The notes beneath the pieces are model-generated. The model saw nothing but the letters and a program-made list of their open reading frames with translations. It did no database searches and was not told the DNA's origin. Made by a program: the position numbers and the translations under genes. 32,982 bases of DNA, taken from the NCBI GenBank assembly GCA_012728555.1, contig JAAYEW010000065.1, forward strand, positions 1 to 32,982. Direction: 5' to 3'. This document shows positions 16,113 to 25,895 of the stretch, one piece after another; position 1 is the stretch's first letter; the number at the start of each line of letters is the position of its first letter. The DNA is from Erysipelothrix sp. Its GTDB lineage: Bacteria; Bacillota_I; Bacilli_A; Erysipelotrichales; Erysipelotrichaceae.

Positions 16113-18080
16113 TTTAAGATACTTATTCATCCAATCCGTAATTTCAGTTAACCGTTTGATTCGACCTTGTGGTCGACCACTTCGAGAGAGATCGTGGTTT
16201 TCTTTTTTGAAGATAACCATTTTAGCATCAATTTTTCGGTCCTTCAGCGCAGTAAACAATTGATACCCTTGATCAATTGGACAACGATAATCATCCGTAG
16301 AGTGAATAACAAGTGTAGGGGTTTTAAAGTTCTTAGCATATTTTAGTGGAGAGTGATACCACAACTTAGCTTGTCCTTTGTCAGAAAATATGTCTGCATC
16401 ATTTTGATCAGCAGCAAAATAGTAACCAATGTCACTGACTCCATAGAACGATGTCCAATTAGAAATTGAACGTTGCGTAGCTGCTGCTTTAAAGCGGTTG
16501 GTATGGCCAATAATCCAGTTAGTCATGAAGCCACCGTATGAGCCTCCAGTTACACCAAGGTGTTCTTTATCGATGGTTGGATACTTATCCAAGACCCTAT
16601 CCACAAAACTCATGATATCTTCGTAATCAATAGTTCCATATTTACCTCGAATATCAGAGAACTCATCACCTTTACCATCAGATCCATGAGGGTTACAATA
16701 CATGACAACATAACCCTGATTAACCCAGACCTGCATTTCATGATAGTAGACAGGACCATAGACGGTCTTAGGACCTCCGTGAATATCTAATATTGCTGGA
16801 ACTTTATCTAGCTCATCAAAATTTTTAGGAAGTAAAACCCAACCTGAAATTTCACATCCATTAGACTCAAACGTTATCTTTTGTGGTGTGCTGACAAATT
16901 TTGTATCAATTGTTGTATTGTGTTTTGTAACAATCGAGGTATATTCCTCAAGTTGATAAAGTTCTTGAAGATTCATATTGAATTGACCAATACCATATAG
17001 TTTACTGTTTAATAAAGCAATTCCATCAATCGATGCTTTTTGATCTTCAAAACGAACCTTTAATCCAACCTGAGGTGAGAATTCTTCCACACGTGTGTAG
17101 CCATCGTGAGTCGTAATCATTAAAAACGAATCCTCATCAACTAGAAGTTGTTGACTTGCACCAAGTCGAACATCACTTCCCACTGAATTACCATAGTGAA
17201 TTTCAGAGGTAACTTCAATCAGTTGGTTGCTTGTCAATTGATAAAGGCGCGGATTTTGATTCATTCCTAAAACTTTGCCATCCGTTGCTAATAAATAAAG
17301 TCCACTATTAAGCGGCATGATAGAAGAAATTGATAATTTGGAAAAAGTATTTAGTTTTTCTACTTTTAGAGTCACTAAATCAAGATGGTACAATTCACTA
17401 ATTCGTTCTCGTTTATGTTTATAAGCACTTCCACAGAAATAAGCTGACTTTTTATTGGGATGTAAAACAAGGTTAGAAATAGTAACTGTTGGTTTGGTTA
17501 ATGGCGTTAATTGTTTATCTTTGGTACTAAAGAGAAAGAGTCGTTGTCGAAAACGATCAATGTATTGAGTTCCATTAAACCAGAAAGGAATCTCAGTTAT
17601 TTCTGTATAATTCTCTTGCTTCTTTAATTCATTTTGTAGCTTTTCTTTTTTCTCTTTTGAATAACTATAATAGTTTGGGTGATCTAGCGAAACAGTAGCA
17701 GTCACCAAAAAATAATCCTCATTAATTATTTCTAAACTCGAAACATTAACAGGAAGTTGGTACGTTGGTTTGGCTTCTCCACCGTTTAATGAAAGGGTAT
17801 AAAGAGTTGTTTCATCCTTTAAAGTTTCCTCTGACGGTAGTCTTTTAGTAGAAAAAATTAATGTTTCGTTATTTAACCATTCAACGTTAGTTTCTTTATT
17901 TAAAAATGTCATTTGTTTAGATTGTTGTCCATCATACACATGAATAGTTCGATCATACTCATTATTGACTTCATTTGAGGTCGCTACAATATAAGCAAGT
18001 TTTGTGTGATTAGGATTACTCTTAAGTGATAAGAGATAGTTAAAGGATAAAAAATCATTAATCTGTATTTGTTTCTTCAT
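16110..18080 (-). CDS. S9-family (prolyl oligopeptidase/acylaminoacyl-peptidase-like) peptidase
   Basis: GVTGGSYGGFMTNWIIGHT nucleophile motif, DIHGGPKTVYG, HSTDDYRCPIDQ, ENHDLSRSGRP. Confidence 0.93.
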   Translation of the reverse strand: MKKQIQINDFLSFNYLLSLKSNPNHTKLAYIVATSNEVNNEYDRTIHVYDGQQSKQMTFLNKETNVEWLNNETLIFSTKRLPSEETLKDETTLYTLSLNGGEAKPTYQLPVNVSSLEIINEDYFLVTATVSLDHPNYYSYSKEKKEKLQNELKKQENYTEITEIPFWFNGTQYIDRFRQRLFLFSTKDKQLTPLTKPTVTISNLVLHPNKKSAYFCGSAYKHKRERISELYHLDLVTLKVEKLNTFSKLSISSIMPLNSGLYLLATDGKVLGMNQNPRLYQLTSNQLIEVTSEIHYGNSVGSDVRLGASQQLLVDEDSFLMITTHDGYTRVEEFSPQVGLKVRFEDQKASIDGIALLNSKLYGIGQFNMNLQELYQLEEYTSIVTKHNTTIDTKFVSTPQKITFESNGCEISGWVLLPKNFDELDKVPAILDIHGGPKTVYGPVYYHEMQVWVNQGYVVMYCNPHGSDGKGDEFSDIRGKYGTIDYEDIMSFVDRVLDKYPTIDKEHLGVTGGSYGGFMTNWIIGHTNRFKAAATQRSISNWTSFYGVSDIGYYFAADQNDADIFSDKGQAKLWYHSPLKYAKNFKTPTLVIHSTDDYRCPIDQGYQLFTALKDRKIDAKMVIFKKENHDLSRSGRPQGRIKRLTEITDWMNKYLK

Positions 18081-19326
18081 TGTCTATTTCTTCTTTCTTT
18101 TTTATCAATTCGATAAGTACTTTGTGAACACGCTTTTCATCAGCATCTAAAACAGTGAGTACGTAGTTATCCACTGTGACTGTTTCTGAAATTAAAGGGA
18201 TTTTATTCATCATTTCAATCACCCATCCACCAACCGTTGTTGCGTCCATTTCATCGGTATCTTGTTCTTTATCCAAGATTTCAAATAGCCGAGTTAATTC
18301 CGTTGAACCCAATACAACGTACTGGTTTTGATTCACTTGTTGAATATCATCATAAATATCGTCGTGTTCATCCCAAATTTCACCAACAAGCTCTTCGACA
18401 ATGTCTTCAAGAGTAACAATACCTGCAGTGCCACCATATTCATCAATGACAACGGCTAAGTGGTTTTTACTTTGTTGTAATTGTTTTAGTAGTTTTGAAA
18501 TTTTATAGGATTCTGGAACAAAGAGAACAGGATTGATTATTGACCGTAAATCAAATGTTTCGTCTGTATAGTTTCTAAAATCTTTGGAATGAATGACTCC
18601 AATAATTTTATCGAGGGATTCTTGATAAACTGGATAACGTGAGAATTCGTTATAAGTAATCAAATCAGCAATTTTTTGTAGTGGCCAGTTGATATCGACT
18701 GCGACCAAATCAACCCGTGGTGTTAAGATTTCTTCAACGATTAAGTCGTTGAATTCAATTGATCTTCTGATGAGATCACCTTCACTTTGTTGTAAAGTTC
18801 CTTCACTTTGAGCTTCTTCTACAATACTTAATAGTTCCTGTTCGGTAATGACATTTTCAACTTGTGGTTTAAAAAAGAAGGAAAAGAGCTTAATAAAAAG
18901 ATTTAGGAACCAATAAATTGGTAATACCACGAACAGTAACATTGAAACTAGTGGTTGTAATTTGACTAATAATCTCTCTGGGTTCACTTTAGAAAGAGTT
19001 AGTGGTAATATTTCTGTCACTATTAATTGAATAATAATGACTATAACAAATAAAATGAGCCAATGAACAGTCTTTGTAAAAGGTAAAACACAAAAAGCAA
19101 TCATCAAACTAAGTATCGTTTTTAATATCTTAATCGATACAAAAGTTTTGGTTTGATGATCCAAATGACTAGCAATTTTATTAGCTTTTTCTTCTCCAGC
19201 TAAAGCAAGATTATTCAGCCTTGTTTCTGAGACTAAATTCAATGAATTTTGAATGAGCGAAACAAAACTTAGTAAAATTAATGAAATAATTGCAAGTAGT
19301 AATAATTGAAACCTCTGGTCGTCCAT
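18058..19326 (-). CDS. CNNM/HlyC-CorC-type membrane protein with CBS domains
   Basis: N-terminal DUF21-like TMs, [63 protein letters not shown]. Confidence 0.9.
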   Translation of the reverse strand: MDDQRFQLLLLAIISLILLSFVSLIQNSLNLVSETRLNNLALAGEEKANKIASHLDHQTKTFVSIKILKTILSLMIAFCVLPFTKTVHWLILFVIVIIIQLIVTEILPLTLSKVNPERLLVKLQPLVSMLLFVVLPIYWFLNLFIKLFSFFFKPQVENVITEQELLSIVEEAQSEGTLQQSEGDLIRRSIEFNDLIVEEILTPRVDLVAVDINWPLQKIADLITYNEFSRYPVYQESLDKIIGVIHSKDFRNYTDETFDLRSIINPVLFVPESYKISKLLKQLQQSKNHLAVVIDEYGGTAGIVTLEDIVEELVGEIWDEHDDIYDDIQQVNQNQYVVLGSTELTRLFEILDKEQDTDEMDATTVGGWVIEMMNKIPLISETVTVDNYVLTVLDADEKRVHKVLIELIKKKEEIDNEETNTD

Positions 19327-19432
19327 GATTGTCCTCCAATGAGTGTATTTTATCATACAGTGACAAAAATGTCATAATCATATCAAAGATTATAAGACAT
19401 AAATAGAGTATAATTAGAAAAGAGGTGAACTT

Positions 19433-20134
19433 ATGGCTTTTATTGAATTCAACAATGTTTCAAAGATTTATCACATATCTGAAGTCGAAATTAAAGCATT
19501 GCATGATGTTTCTTTTACGATTGATGAAAATGAGTTTGTCGTGATTGTAGGACCCTCTGGTGCAGGCAAAACAACACTCTTGAATTTACTGGGTGGAATG
19601 GATTTTGTAAGTAGTGGCAGCGTAATCGTCGACCAAACAAGTATTTCTCTTTTTAACGAAAAACAACTCTCAAACTTTAGACGAAACGATATTGGTTTTG
19701 TTTTTCAGTTTTATAATCTAGTTGGTAACTTAACCACATTAGAGAATGTTGAACTAGCAACTCAAATTTGTAAAGATGCATTAGATCCACTGGATGTCTT
19801 AAAAAAAGTTGGGTTAGGCCATCGGATTGATAATTTCCCTAGTCAATTATCGGGTGGAGAACAACAAAGAGTCGCTATTGCGAGAGCTTTATCTAAGAAT
19901 CCTAAATTATTGTTGTGTGATGAACCAACAGGAGCACTAGACACTGAAACAGGGCAACAAATATTACAATTATTACAAGAGACTTCTTCACTGTACAACA
20001 TGACAGTTGTGATTATTACCCATAACAGTGTTATTGCTGAAATGGCACAAAAAGTTATTCATGTCCATGATGGAACAATTAAGAAAATTGAAATCAATGA
20101 ACATCCAAAAAGAGCGTGTGACATCGAATGGTAA
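19433..20134 (+). CDS. ABC transporter ATP-binding protein (MacB/LolD-like)
   Basis: GPSGAGKTTLLN Walker A, LSGGEQQRVAIARAL, LLCDEPTGALD. Confidence 0.95.
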   Translation: MAFIEFNNVSKIYHISEVEIKALHDVSFTIDENEFVVIVGPSGAGKTTLLNLLGGMDFVSSGSVIVDQTSISLFNEKQLSNFRRNDIGFVFQFYNLVGNLTTLENVELATQICKDALDPLDVLKKVGLGHRIDNFPSQLSGGEQQRVAIARALSKNPKLLLCDEPTGALDTETGQQILQLLQETSSLYNMTVVIITHNSVIAEMAQKVIHVHDGTIKKIEINEHPKRACDIEW

Positions 20135-23100
20135 AAAAGAGTTATTACAAAGATATTCTTAGAGAAATTAAGAATCGACTACCACAATTTATATCTACCA
20201 TCATAATCTTAGCTTTAGGGATAAGTTTTTATATTGGGATTCAAATGACGGGTATTGATATGAGGGTCACTGCTGACTCTTATTATCAGGATAACCGTAA
20301 TGCTGATCTTGAAGTCACAACATCCTTAGGAGTTGATGAATCTTTTAAAAAAGAGATTGAAACACTGTTGAGTGATGTTGAAACGGAGTTATTTTATTAT
20401 GTTGATAAACTGGTGATAATCAATGAAAAAGAGGTTAATCTTAGAATTTACCAAGTCCCAAAAAGAATGAATCAATTTAGTCTATTAGTGGGAAGTGAAC
20501 CTGTTAGTCAAAATCAAATAGTTATTGATAGTCAATTTGCTAAATTTTTTGATGTGAAGTTGGGGAATAAAGTTACACTTATCGATAATGACCAACTTAA
20601 AAGTGAGCAATTAGAAATTGTCGGTTTTGGTAATTCAAGTCGTTTTTTAACCTATGAAAGAGGTAGATCAACTGTTGGAAATGGCCAATTAGATGGTTTT
20701 GGTTATGTTTCAATGGACGCTTTTGAGATGGATGTTGCCAATGGACTTTCGATCCGATTTCATGATCTAGAGAATGCAAAATTCGATGATTCAGAATACA
20801 AAAATTCAATATTATCGCAAAAAGCGATATTGAACACCAACAGAGATCGATTGGTCAACAAGAGATTAAGTGATCTATTGCATGATCCTCAAAAAGAATT
20901 AGAAGATGCAAAAAACAAGCTAATCGAAGAGACGACAAAAGCACAAGCGGATCTTGACAAAGCGAATCAACAGTTGATCGATGGTAAACAACTTTTGGAC
21001 CAAGGTCTAGATGATTTTAATAAAGGTGTTACAAGTGTCTATCTAGAAATAGAACAAGAACCTGTTTTTGAAGATAGTCCTCAAGCAACATTAAATCGAC
21101 TTAATCAACAAATTGCGATCTATTTTTCTTTACAACAAGAGAAGATTACGGAAGCTCAAAAAGAAATTAATCAAGGTCAAGTGGATGCTAATAATGGTCT
21201 AAAAACCATTGAAGAGAATATTGCTGATTTAAATGAGAAAAAGAGTGAGCTAACCACTCAAATTAAGATACTGAATGAAACTGTTGCGGCCATGGAAGCT
21301 TCCAATTTGGTGCTTGTAAAGAATCAGAAATCTTTGGATGAATTGAGAGCTGCTGTGATTAATCTTCAGTTTAATCAAGCAAAATACGAAGAAGGGTTGA
21401 ACGCTTTCTACAACGGACTCGTGGCGATCAAAACACAACTTCAACTAGACGTTGTGTTTGTAAATGATCCAGTTGTTGATGCTCTAGAAGTTAGTTCTTC
21501 TGTTGATCAAACAGTTATTGCTCTTAATGAAAACTTAGCTGCGATTGACCAAAGTATAATTCAAGTTGAACAAATGTTGCTGGTTCAACCCGATAATTTT
21601 GATTTAATAGCCCAAAAAGAAATGTTGATCCAACAAAAAGAACTGATTGAAGTGAATCTCAATCAGTTAGAAGTTGTTCAAACAGAAGTCAAAAAATTGA
21701 TTGTTGCTTCCAATCAGCTATCTGAAAGTAAACTTCAATTGGATGCAGGGTGGTCGTTTATTAATCCTCAAATATCTGCAATTGGCTCTCTTGAAGATGC
21801 TCAAGCTCAACTGGATTTTGGTAAAGAAGAACTTAGAAAAGGAATCGATTCTGTCTACAATAATCTACTATTAACGAACCCTTTAGAAAATGATCTTTCT
21901 AAGGCGCTTGTTCGTTTAAGTGACGATATCAAGTCTTTTGAACAAAACCAAAATGATTTGATTGAGAATGGGTTGAAGACACTGGATACAAAGAAAACAG
22001 AAGTTGTTGGAACACTTGAGATGTTACAACAAGCTCAACAAACACTTAATCAATCTCAAATTGACTTGGATAGTGGTAGAAATCAACTCAGTATTGTGTC
22101 CAAAGAATTACAAATGGGAGTTGATAAGTATCAAAAAGGATTAGAAGAGTATCAAAAAGGGGTTGTCGATTATCAAGAAGGTCTAGCTACTTTTGAGAAA
22201 GAGACTAAGGAAGCGAAAAAGAAGATTTCTGATGCCCAAAAAGAGTTAGATGCACTTAAGAAACCAGAACTTTTTGTTAGTACTCGCAATGAATTTATGA
22301 TTGGGTATCAGAGCTTTGAGAATGATAGTTATCGGATTGAGAAAATTGGACAAATATTTCCTTTGTTTTTCTTTTTGATTGCGGCTTTAGTTTCGCTATC
22401 TACGATGACACGAATGGTTGAAGATCAAAAGATTCAAATGGGAGTTATGAGTGCTTTAGGCTATACAAAACGAATGATTCGTAACAAATTTTTGATTTAT
22501 GGTTTAGGGGTTTTGATTTTTAGTCTTCTTATTGGATCACTGTTTGGTTACCTGTTTTTTCCAAGAATGATTTATGATGCGTATCGAATCTTGTATGAAA
22601 TGCCACCCTTGAGAACACCTTTTTCATGGAAAGTTTTTTTGATGCCTCTATTCTTGTCCGTATTAGTCACTTTAGTTGTTGCTTACATTCAAGCGCAACG
22701 GTTGTTAAAGATGAGACCTTCTCAAATGATGCGGGCGAATCCGCCTCATGTTGGTAAAAGGGTGCTGATTGAGAGAATTACACCACTTTGGAAGAGATTA
22801 TCCTTTCTTCAAAAAGTGACGTTAAGGAATATTTTTAGACACAAGAGTCGTTTCTTTATGACAACTGTCGGAATCGCTGGATGTACTGGTTTGTTGATTA
22901 CAGGTTTTGGTTTATACGATTCGATTATGAAGATTCCTGTTCTTCAATTTCAAGAAATTAATCAATATCAAATGAATGTGATTTATAAGGATGATATTGA
23001 GGAAACAACTAAAAATGAGATTAAAGATTACTTAGGGTCTCAACATGCTACTGTTGTTGATAACCAAATGGTTAGTATTGAAGCGACCAACTCATTGGCA

Positions 23101-23931
23101 TCTGTTGATGCTTCGCTGTATATATTTGAGAATGATGAAGAAGTATCAAAAGTATTCTCGCTTCATCAAGGGGATAATAAGGTAATACTTGATGATAAAG
23201 GGGTGATTGTCAATACAAAACAAGCAGAATTATTGGGGCTTACTATTGGGGATACGATTCATTTGATTAATCCTTCTAAAAATTTAAAAGTTGATGTAAC
23301 TATTAATGGCTTGGTGGATAATTATGTTGGACACAATGTTTATTTGAAAAGAAATCTTGCGAATCAACTGGGAATTACAAATCAGAATAATTCTTTGTTA
23401 GTAAAAAGTGAAAGTAGCGATGTTCTTGATATAGATGCAATTATGAGCAAGCTGCTGATGAATGAAGATGTTTTATCGGTCATTGATATTAGTACTATCT
23501 ATCAAAGTGTGAACGAGAGTATGGAGTCCTTTTTCTTTGTTATCGTTGTTATTGTGATTGCTGCAGCACTATTAGCCTTTGTTGTAATGTTCAATTTATC
23601 GACGATGAATTTGACTGAACGGCAACGAGAGATTGCAACCTTGAAAGTACTGGGTTTTAACCAAAGAGAAACTTTTTCTTATTTGAGTAGAGAAAATGTT
23701 CTGTTAACGTTAGTTGGTATATGTGTGGGTTGTGCTTTTGGTTATTTATTGCATCAATATGTAATTTTTAGTGCTGAAATTGATACGATTATGTTCTATC
23801 GTCAATTGACCCTTCGATCTGTAATGATTTCAAGTGTTTTAACAATTCTCTTTTCTTTAATCAATGATGTTATTATGAGTTTTCAAGTTAAGAAGATTAA
23901 CATGTTAGAGTCCTTAAAGAGTGTGGAATAG
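20128..23931 (+). CDS. FtsX-like ABC permease with very large coiled-coil extracytoplasmic domain
   Basis: 1267 aa; N-terminal TM, ~500 aa of heptad-like coiled coil (e.g. YQKGLEEYQKGVVDYQEGLATFEKE), two FtsX-type TM blocks; overlaps the ATPase gene. Confidence 0.9.
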   Translation: MVKKSYYKDILREIKNRLPQFISTIIILALGISFYIGIQMTGIDMRVTADSYYQDNRNADLEVTTSLGVDESFKKEIETLLSDVETELFYYVDKLVIINEKEVNLRIYQVPKRMNQFSLLVGSEPVSQNQIVIDSQFAKFFDVKLGNKVTLIDNDQLKSEQLEIVGFGNSSRFLTYERGRSTVGNGQLDGFGYVSMDAFEMDVANGLSIRFHDLENAKFDDSEYKNSILSQKAILNTNRDRLVNKRLSDLLHDPQKELEDAKNKLIEETTKAQADLDKANQQLIDGKQLLDQGLDDFNKGVTSVYLEIEQEPVFEDSPQATLNRLNQQIAIYFSLQQEKITEAQKEINQGQVDANNGLKTIEENIADLNEKKSELTTQIKILNETVAAMEASNLVLVKNQKSLDELRAAVINLQFNQAKYEEGLNAFYNGLVAIKTQLQLDVVFVNDPVVDALEVSSSVDQTVIALNENLAAIDQSIIQVEQMLLVQPDNFDLIAQKEMLIQQKELIEVNLNQLEVVQTEVKKLIVASNQLSESKLQLDAGWSFINPQISAIGSLEDAQAQLDFGKEELRKGIDSVYNNLLLTNPLENDLSKALVRLSDDIKSFEQNQNDLIENGLKTLDTKKTEVVGTLEMLQQAQQTLNQSQIDLDSGRNQLSIVSKELQMGVDKYQKGLEEYQKGVVDYQEGLATFEKETKEAKKKISDAQKELDALKKPELFVSTRNEFMIGYQSFENDSYRIEKIGQIFPLFFFLIAALVSLSTMTRMVEDQKIQMGVMSALGYTKRMIRNKFLIYGLGVLIFSLLIGSLFGYLFFPRMIYDAYRILYEMPPLRTPFSWKVFLMPLFLSVLVTLVVAYIQAQRLLKMRPSQMMRANPPHVGKRVLIERITPLWKRLSFLQKVTLRNIFRHKSRFFMTTVGIAGCTGLLITGFGLYDSIMKIPVLQFQEINQYQMNVIYKDDIEETTKNEIKDYLGSQHATVVDNQMVSIEATNSLASVDASLYIFENDEEVSKVFSLHQGDNKVILDDKGVIVNTKQAELLGLTIGDTIHLINPSKNLKVDVTINGLVDNYVGHNVYLKRNLANQLGITNQNNSLLVKSESSDVLDIDAIMSKLLMNEDVLSVIDISTIYQSVNESMESFFFVIVVIVIAAALLAFVVMFNLSTMNLTERQREIATLKVLGFNQRETFSYLSRENVLLTLVGICVGCAFGYLLHQYVIFSAEIDTIMFYRQLTLRSVMISSVLTILFSLINDVIMSFQVKKINMLESLKSVE

Positions 23932-23939
23932 TCTAACGT

Positions 23940-23967
23940 TTGACATCGGAAACTTTTGTGATACAAT
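23940..23967 (+). promoter_or_regulatory. Promoter for the Cys-rich micro-ORF / CNNM transcript
   Basis: TTGACA (23940-23945), 16-nt spacer, TACAAT (23962-23967) preceded by TGA (extended -10-like). Confidence 0.65.
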
Positions 23968-23990
23968 TATTTCATTATTTAGGAGGATGT

Positions 23991-24062
23991 ATGAAAGATT
24001 GTTCAGACCAGTGTTGTTGTCGATTGTGCAGTAAAGAAATGAGGTTAGTCAATGACCGTTAA
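23991..24062 (+). CDS. Putative 23-aa Cys-rich micropeptide / leader peptide
   Basis: AGGAGG RBS at 23981, ATG at 23991, translation MKDCSDQCCCRLCSKEMRLVNDR*, stop overlaps the start region of the next CDS. Confidence 0.55.
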   Translation: MKDCSDQCCCRLCSKEMRLVNDR

Positions 24063-25377
24063 TATTGCGCTCATCTTTATTTTAACTATAGTCAATGGAG
24101 TATTTGCTATGAGTGAGATTGCTTTTGTTTCACTCAATGACAATAAGGTTAAAGTTAAAGCTCAAGAGGGGGATAAAAAATCCCTAATGGTTTACAATCT
24201 ATTACAGGATTCCAATCGTTTTTTATCGACAATCCAAATTGCGATCACCTTAGCTGGGTTTTTAAATTCGGCAATTGCGAGTGATGCTTTTTCTGGTGTT
24301 ATCGGGGAATGGATTGTTAAGTTTATTCCCAGTCTTACTGTCCCCACAGTAAAACCGTTTTCGATGGGTTTGGTGACGCTGGTGTTATCTTATATTAGTT
24401 TAGTGTTTGGAGAACTTGTTCCTAAACGAATAGGAATGAATAACCCTGAAAGAGTTGCGTACTCATTGGTTGGGTTAGTTAATTTTATTTCTAAAGTGAC
24501 CAAACCCGTCGTTGTTTTATTGAGTCTGTCAACAAATTTGGTAGTTAAGCTTCTGAGAATTGATACCGAAGGGGGCCAAGAAAAAGTTACTGAAGAAGAA
24601 ATCAGAATGATGTTGGATGTTTCTCAGGAGAATGGAGCGATTCTTGAATCAGAAAAACGTTTAATTGACAATATTTTTGAGTTTGATAATACTCCGGTTT
24701 CAGACATCATGACACACCGTACCGATATGTTGGCGATCGATATTGAGGACAATCTTGAGAACATTATCGAAATTATTTTTTCTGAAAAATACACACGGAT
24801 TCCTGTGTATCAAGAATCGATTGATAATATTATAGGTATTTTACATTTAAAAGACTTTTTAAAGATTGATTATAAAAACAACTTGAACAAGGATAGTTTG
24901 ATGTCTATCTTGAGAAAACCATATTACATTCCTGATGGAGTAGAATGTGATGAATTGTTCTTTGACTTACAGAAAAAGAAAGTTCACATCGCTATTATTA
25001 TTGATGAATATGGTGGAACCGCTGGGTTAGTTACAATTGAAGATTTAATTGAAGAGATTGTTTGTAATATTTTTGATGAGTATGATGAAGAGGAAAATGA
25101 TGAAATTATCAAACTCAAAGATCATTGTTACAATATTGCTGGTTTTGTATCGTTAGATAATGTTGAGAATCTAATTTATATCGATTTACCTTTAGATGAC
25201 TTTGATACCTTATCAGGCTTTGTAATTGGGGAATTGGGTAGACTTCCTGTCGCTAGTGATGTGAATAAAGCCTTTGAGTTTAATGGTTACTTATTTACGA
25301 TTGTTACTGTTGAAGATAAAGTCATTGGTCGAGTTCGGGTTGAGAAAATTGAAGAAGAAAATAAGGCTCAAGAGTAA
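24052..25377 (+). CDS. CNNM/HlyC-CorC-type membrane protein with CBS domains (second paralogue)
   Basis: DUF21-type N-terminus, [67 protein letters not shown]. Confidence 0.92.
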   Translation: MTVNIALIFILTIVNGVFAMSEIAFVSLNDNKVKVKAQEGDKKSLMVYNLLQDSNRFLSTIQIAITLAGFLNSAIASDAFSGVIGEWIVKFIPSLTVPTVKPFSMGLVTLVLSYISLVFGELVPKRIGMNNPERVAYSLVGLVNFISKVTKPVVVLLSLSTNLVVKLLRIDTEGGQEKVTEEEIRMMLDVSQENGAILESEKRLIDNIFEFDNTPVSDIMTHRTDMLAIDIEDNLENIIEIIFSEKYTRIPVYQESIDNIIGILHLKDFLKIDYKNNLNKDSLMSILRKPYYIPDGVECDELFFDLQKKKVHIAIIIDEYGGTAGLVTIEDLIEEIVCNIFDEYDEEENDEIIKLKDHCYNIAGFVSLDNVENLIYIDLPLDDFDTLSGFVIGELGRLPVASDVNKAFEFNGYLFTIVTVEDKVIGRVRVEKIEEENKAQE

Positions 25378-25390
25378 TTCTTGAGCCTTT
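25365..25390. terminator. Intrinsic terminator at the 3' end of the CNNM gene
   Basis: GGCTCAAGA-GTAAT-TCTTGAGCC-TTT, perfect 9-bp stem with the CDS stop codon in the loop. Confidence 0.7.
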
Positions 25391-25799
25391 AAATATAAAA
25401 CATGAAGGAGTCGGTTTGTTGGTTATTGAGTAGATCTTGCAAAGAAAGTGATTGAAAGAAATTATGAAGCAGTTGGTCTACTGGTTCAAGGATTGTTTTT
25501 AAGATGGATTGATGATGAATTGTTTCGTCAATCTGGGTCTTATCAAATAAGAGGGGCTCAAACAGTTGAACAATCTTAATGATAGAGATGTCTTCTGCTT
25601 TCAATAACAATTGGTAGCCTCCTTTTGGACCTAAGGTTGCTGTAATTATATTGGCATTTTTAAGAGGTCGAGCGACTTGCTCTAAATAGACTTTAGAGAC
25701 TTTCATTTCTTTGGATAAATCGTTGAGACTCATTAGATCATGTTTGGTTAGTTTCATGCATAGGGTAATGGCATGGATCGTTTTTTGGTTAAATTTCAT
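25389..25799 (-). CDS. Rrf2-family transcriptional regulator (CymR-like, no Fe-S cysteines)
   Basis: MKFNQKTIHAITLCMKL..., LSKEMKVSKVYLEQVARPLKNANIITATLGPKGGYQLL. Confidence 0.88.
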   Translation of the reverse strand: MKFNQKTIHAITLCMKLTKHDLMSLNDLSKEMKVSKVYLEQVARPLKNANIITATLGPKGGYQLLLKAEDISIIKIVQLFEPLLFDKTQIDETIHHQSILKTILEPVDQLLHNFFQSLSLQDLLNNQQTDSFMFYI

Positions 25800-25839
25800 G
25801 GTAGCTCCTTTGAGTGTTTATGTTGACATTTATATTTGG

Positions 25840-25886
25840 ATGACATAAAATATCACCTATAAGACATACAGATATAATATGTCATA
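25840..25886. promoter_or_regulatory. Divergent rrf2/cysK control region with inverted ATGACATA...TATGTCAT motif
   Basis: ATGACATA (25840-25847) and TATGTCAT (25878-25885) flank TATAAGACATA; TATAAT -10 of cysK at 25873-25878. Confidence 0.5.
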
Positions 25887-25895
25887 GGAGATAAG

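Noticed and set aside
16560-16790. 76-aa plus-strand ORF
   Set aside because: Antisense to the S9 peptidase
20597-20809. 70-aa and (21250-21444) 64-aa minus-strand ORFs
   Set aside because: Antisense within the permease CDS, no initiation signals
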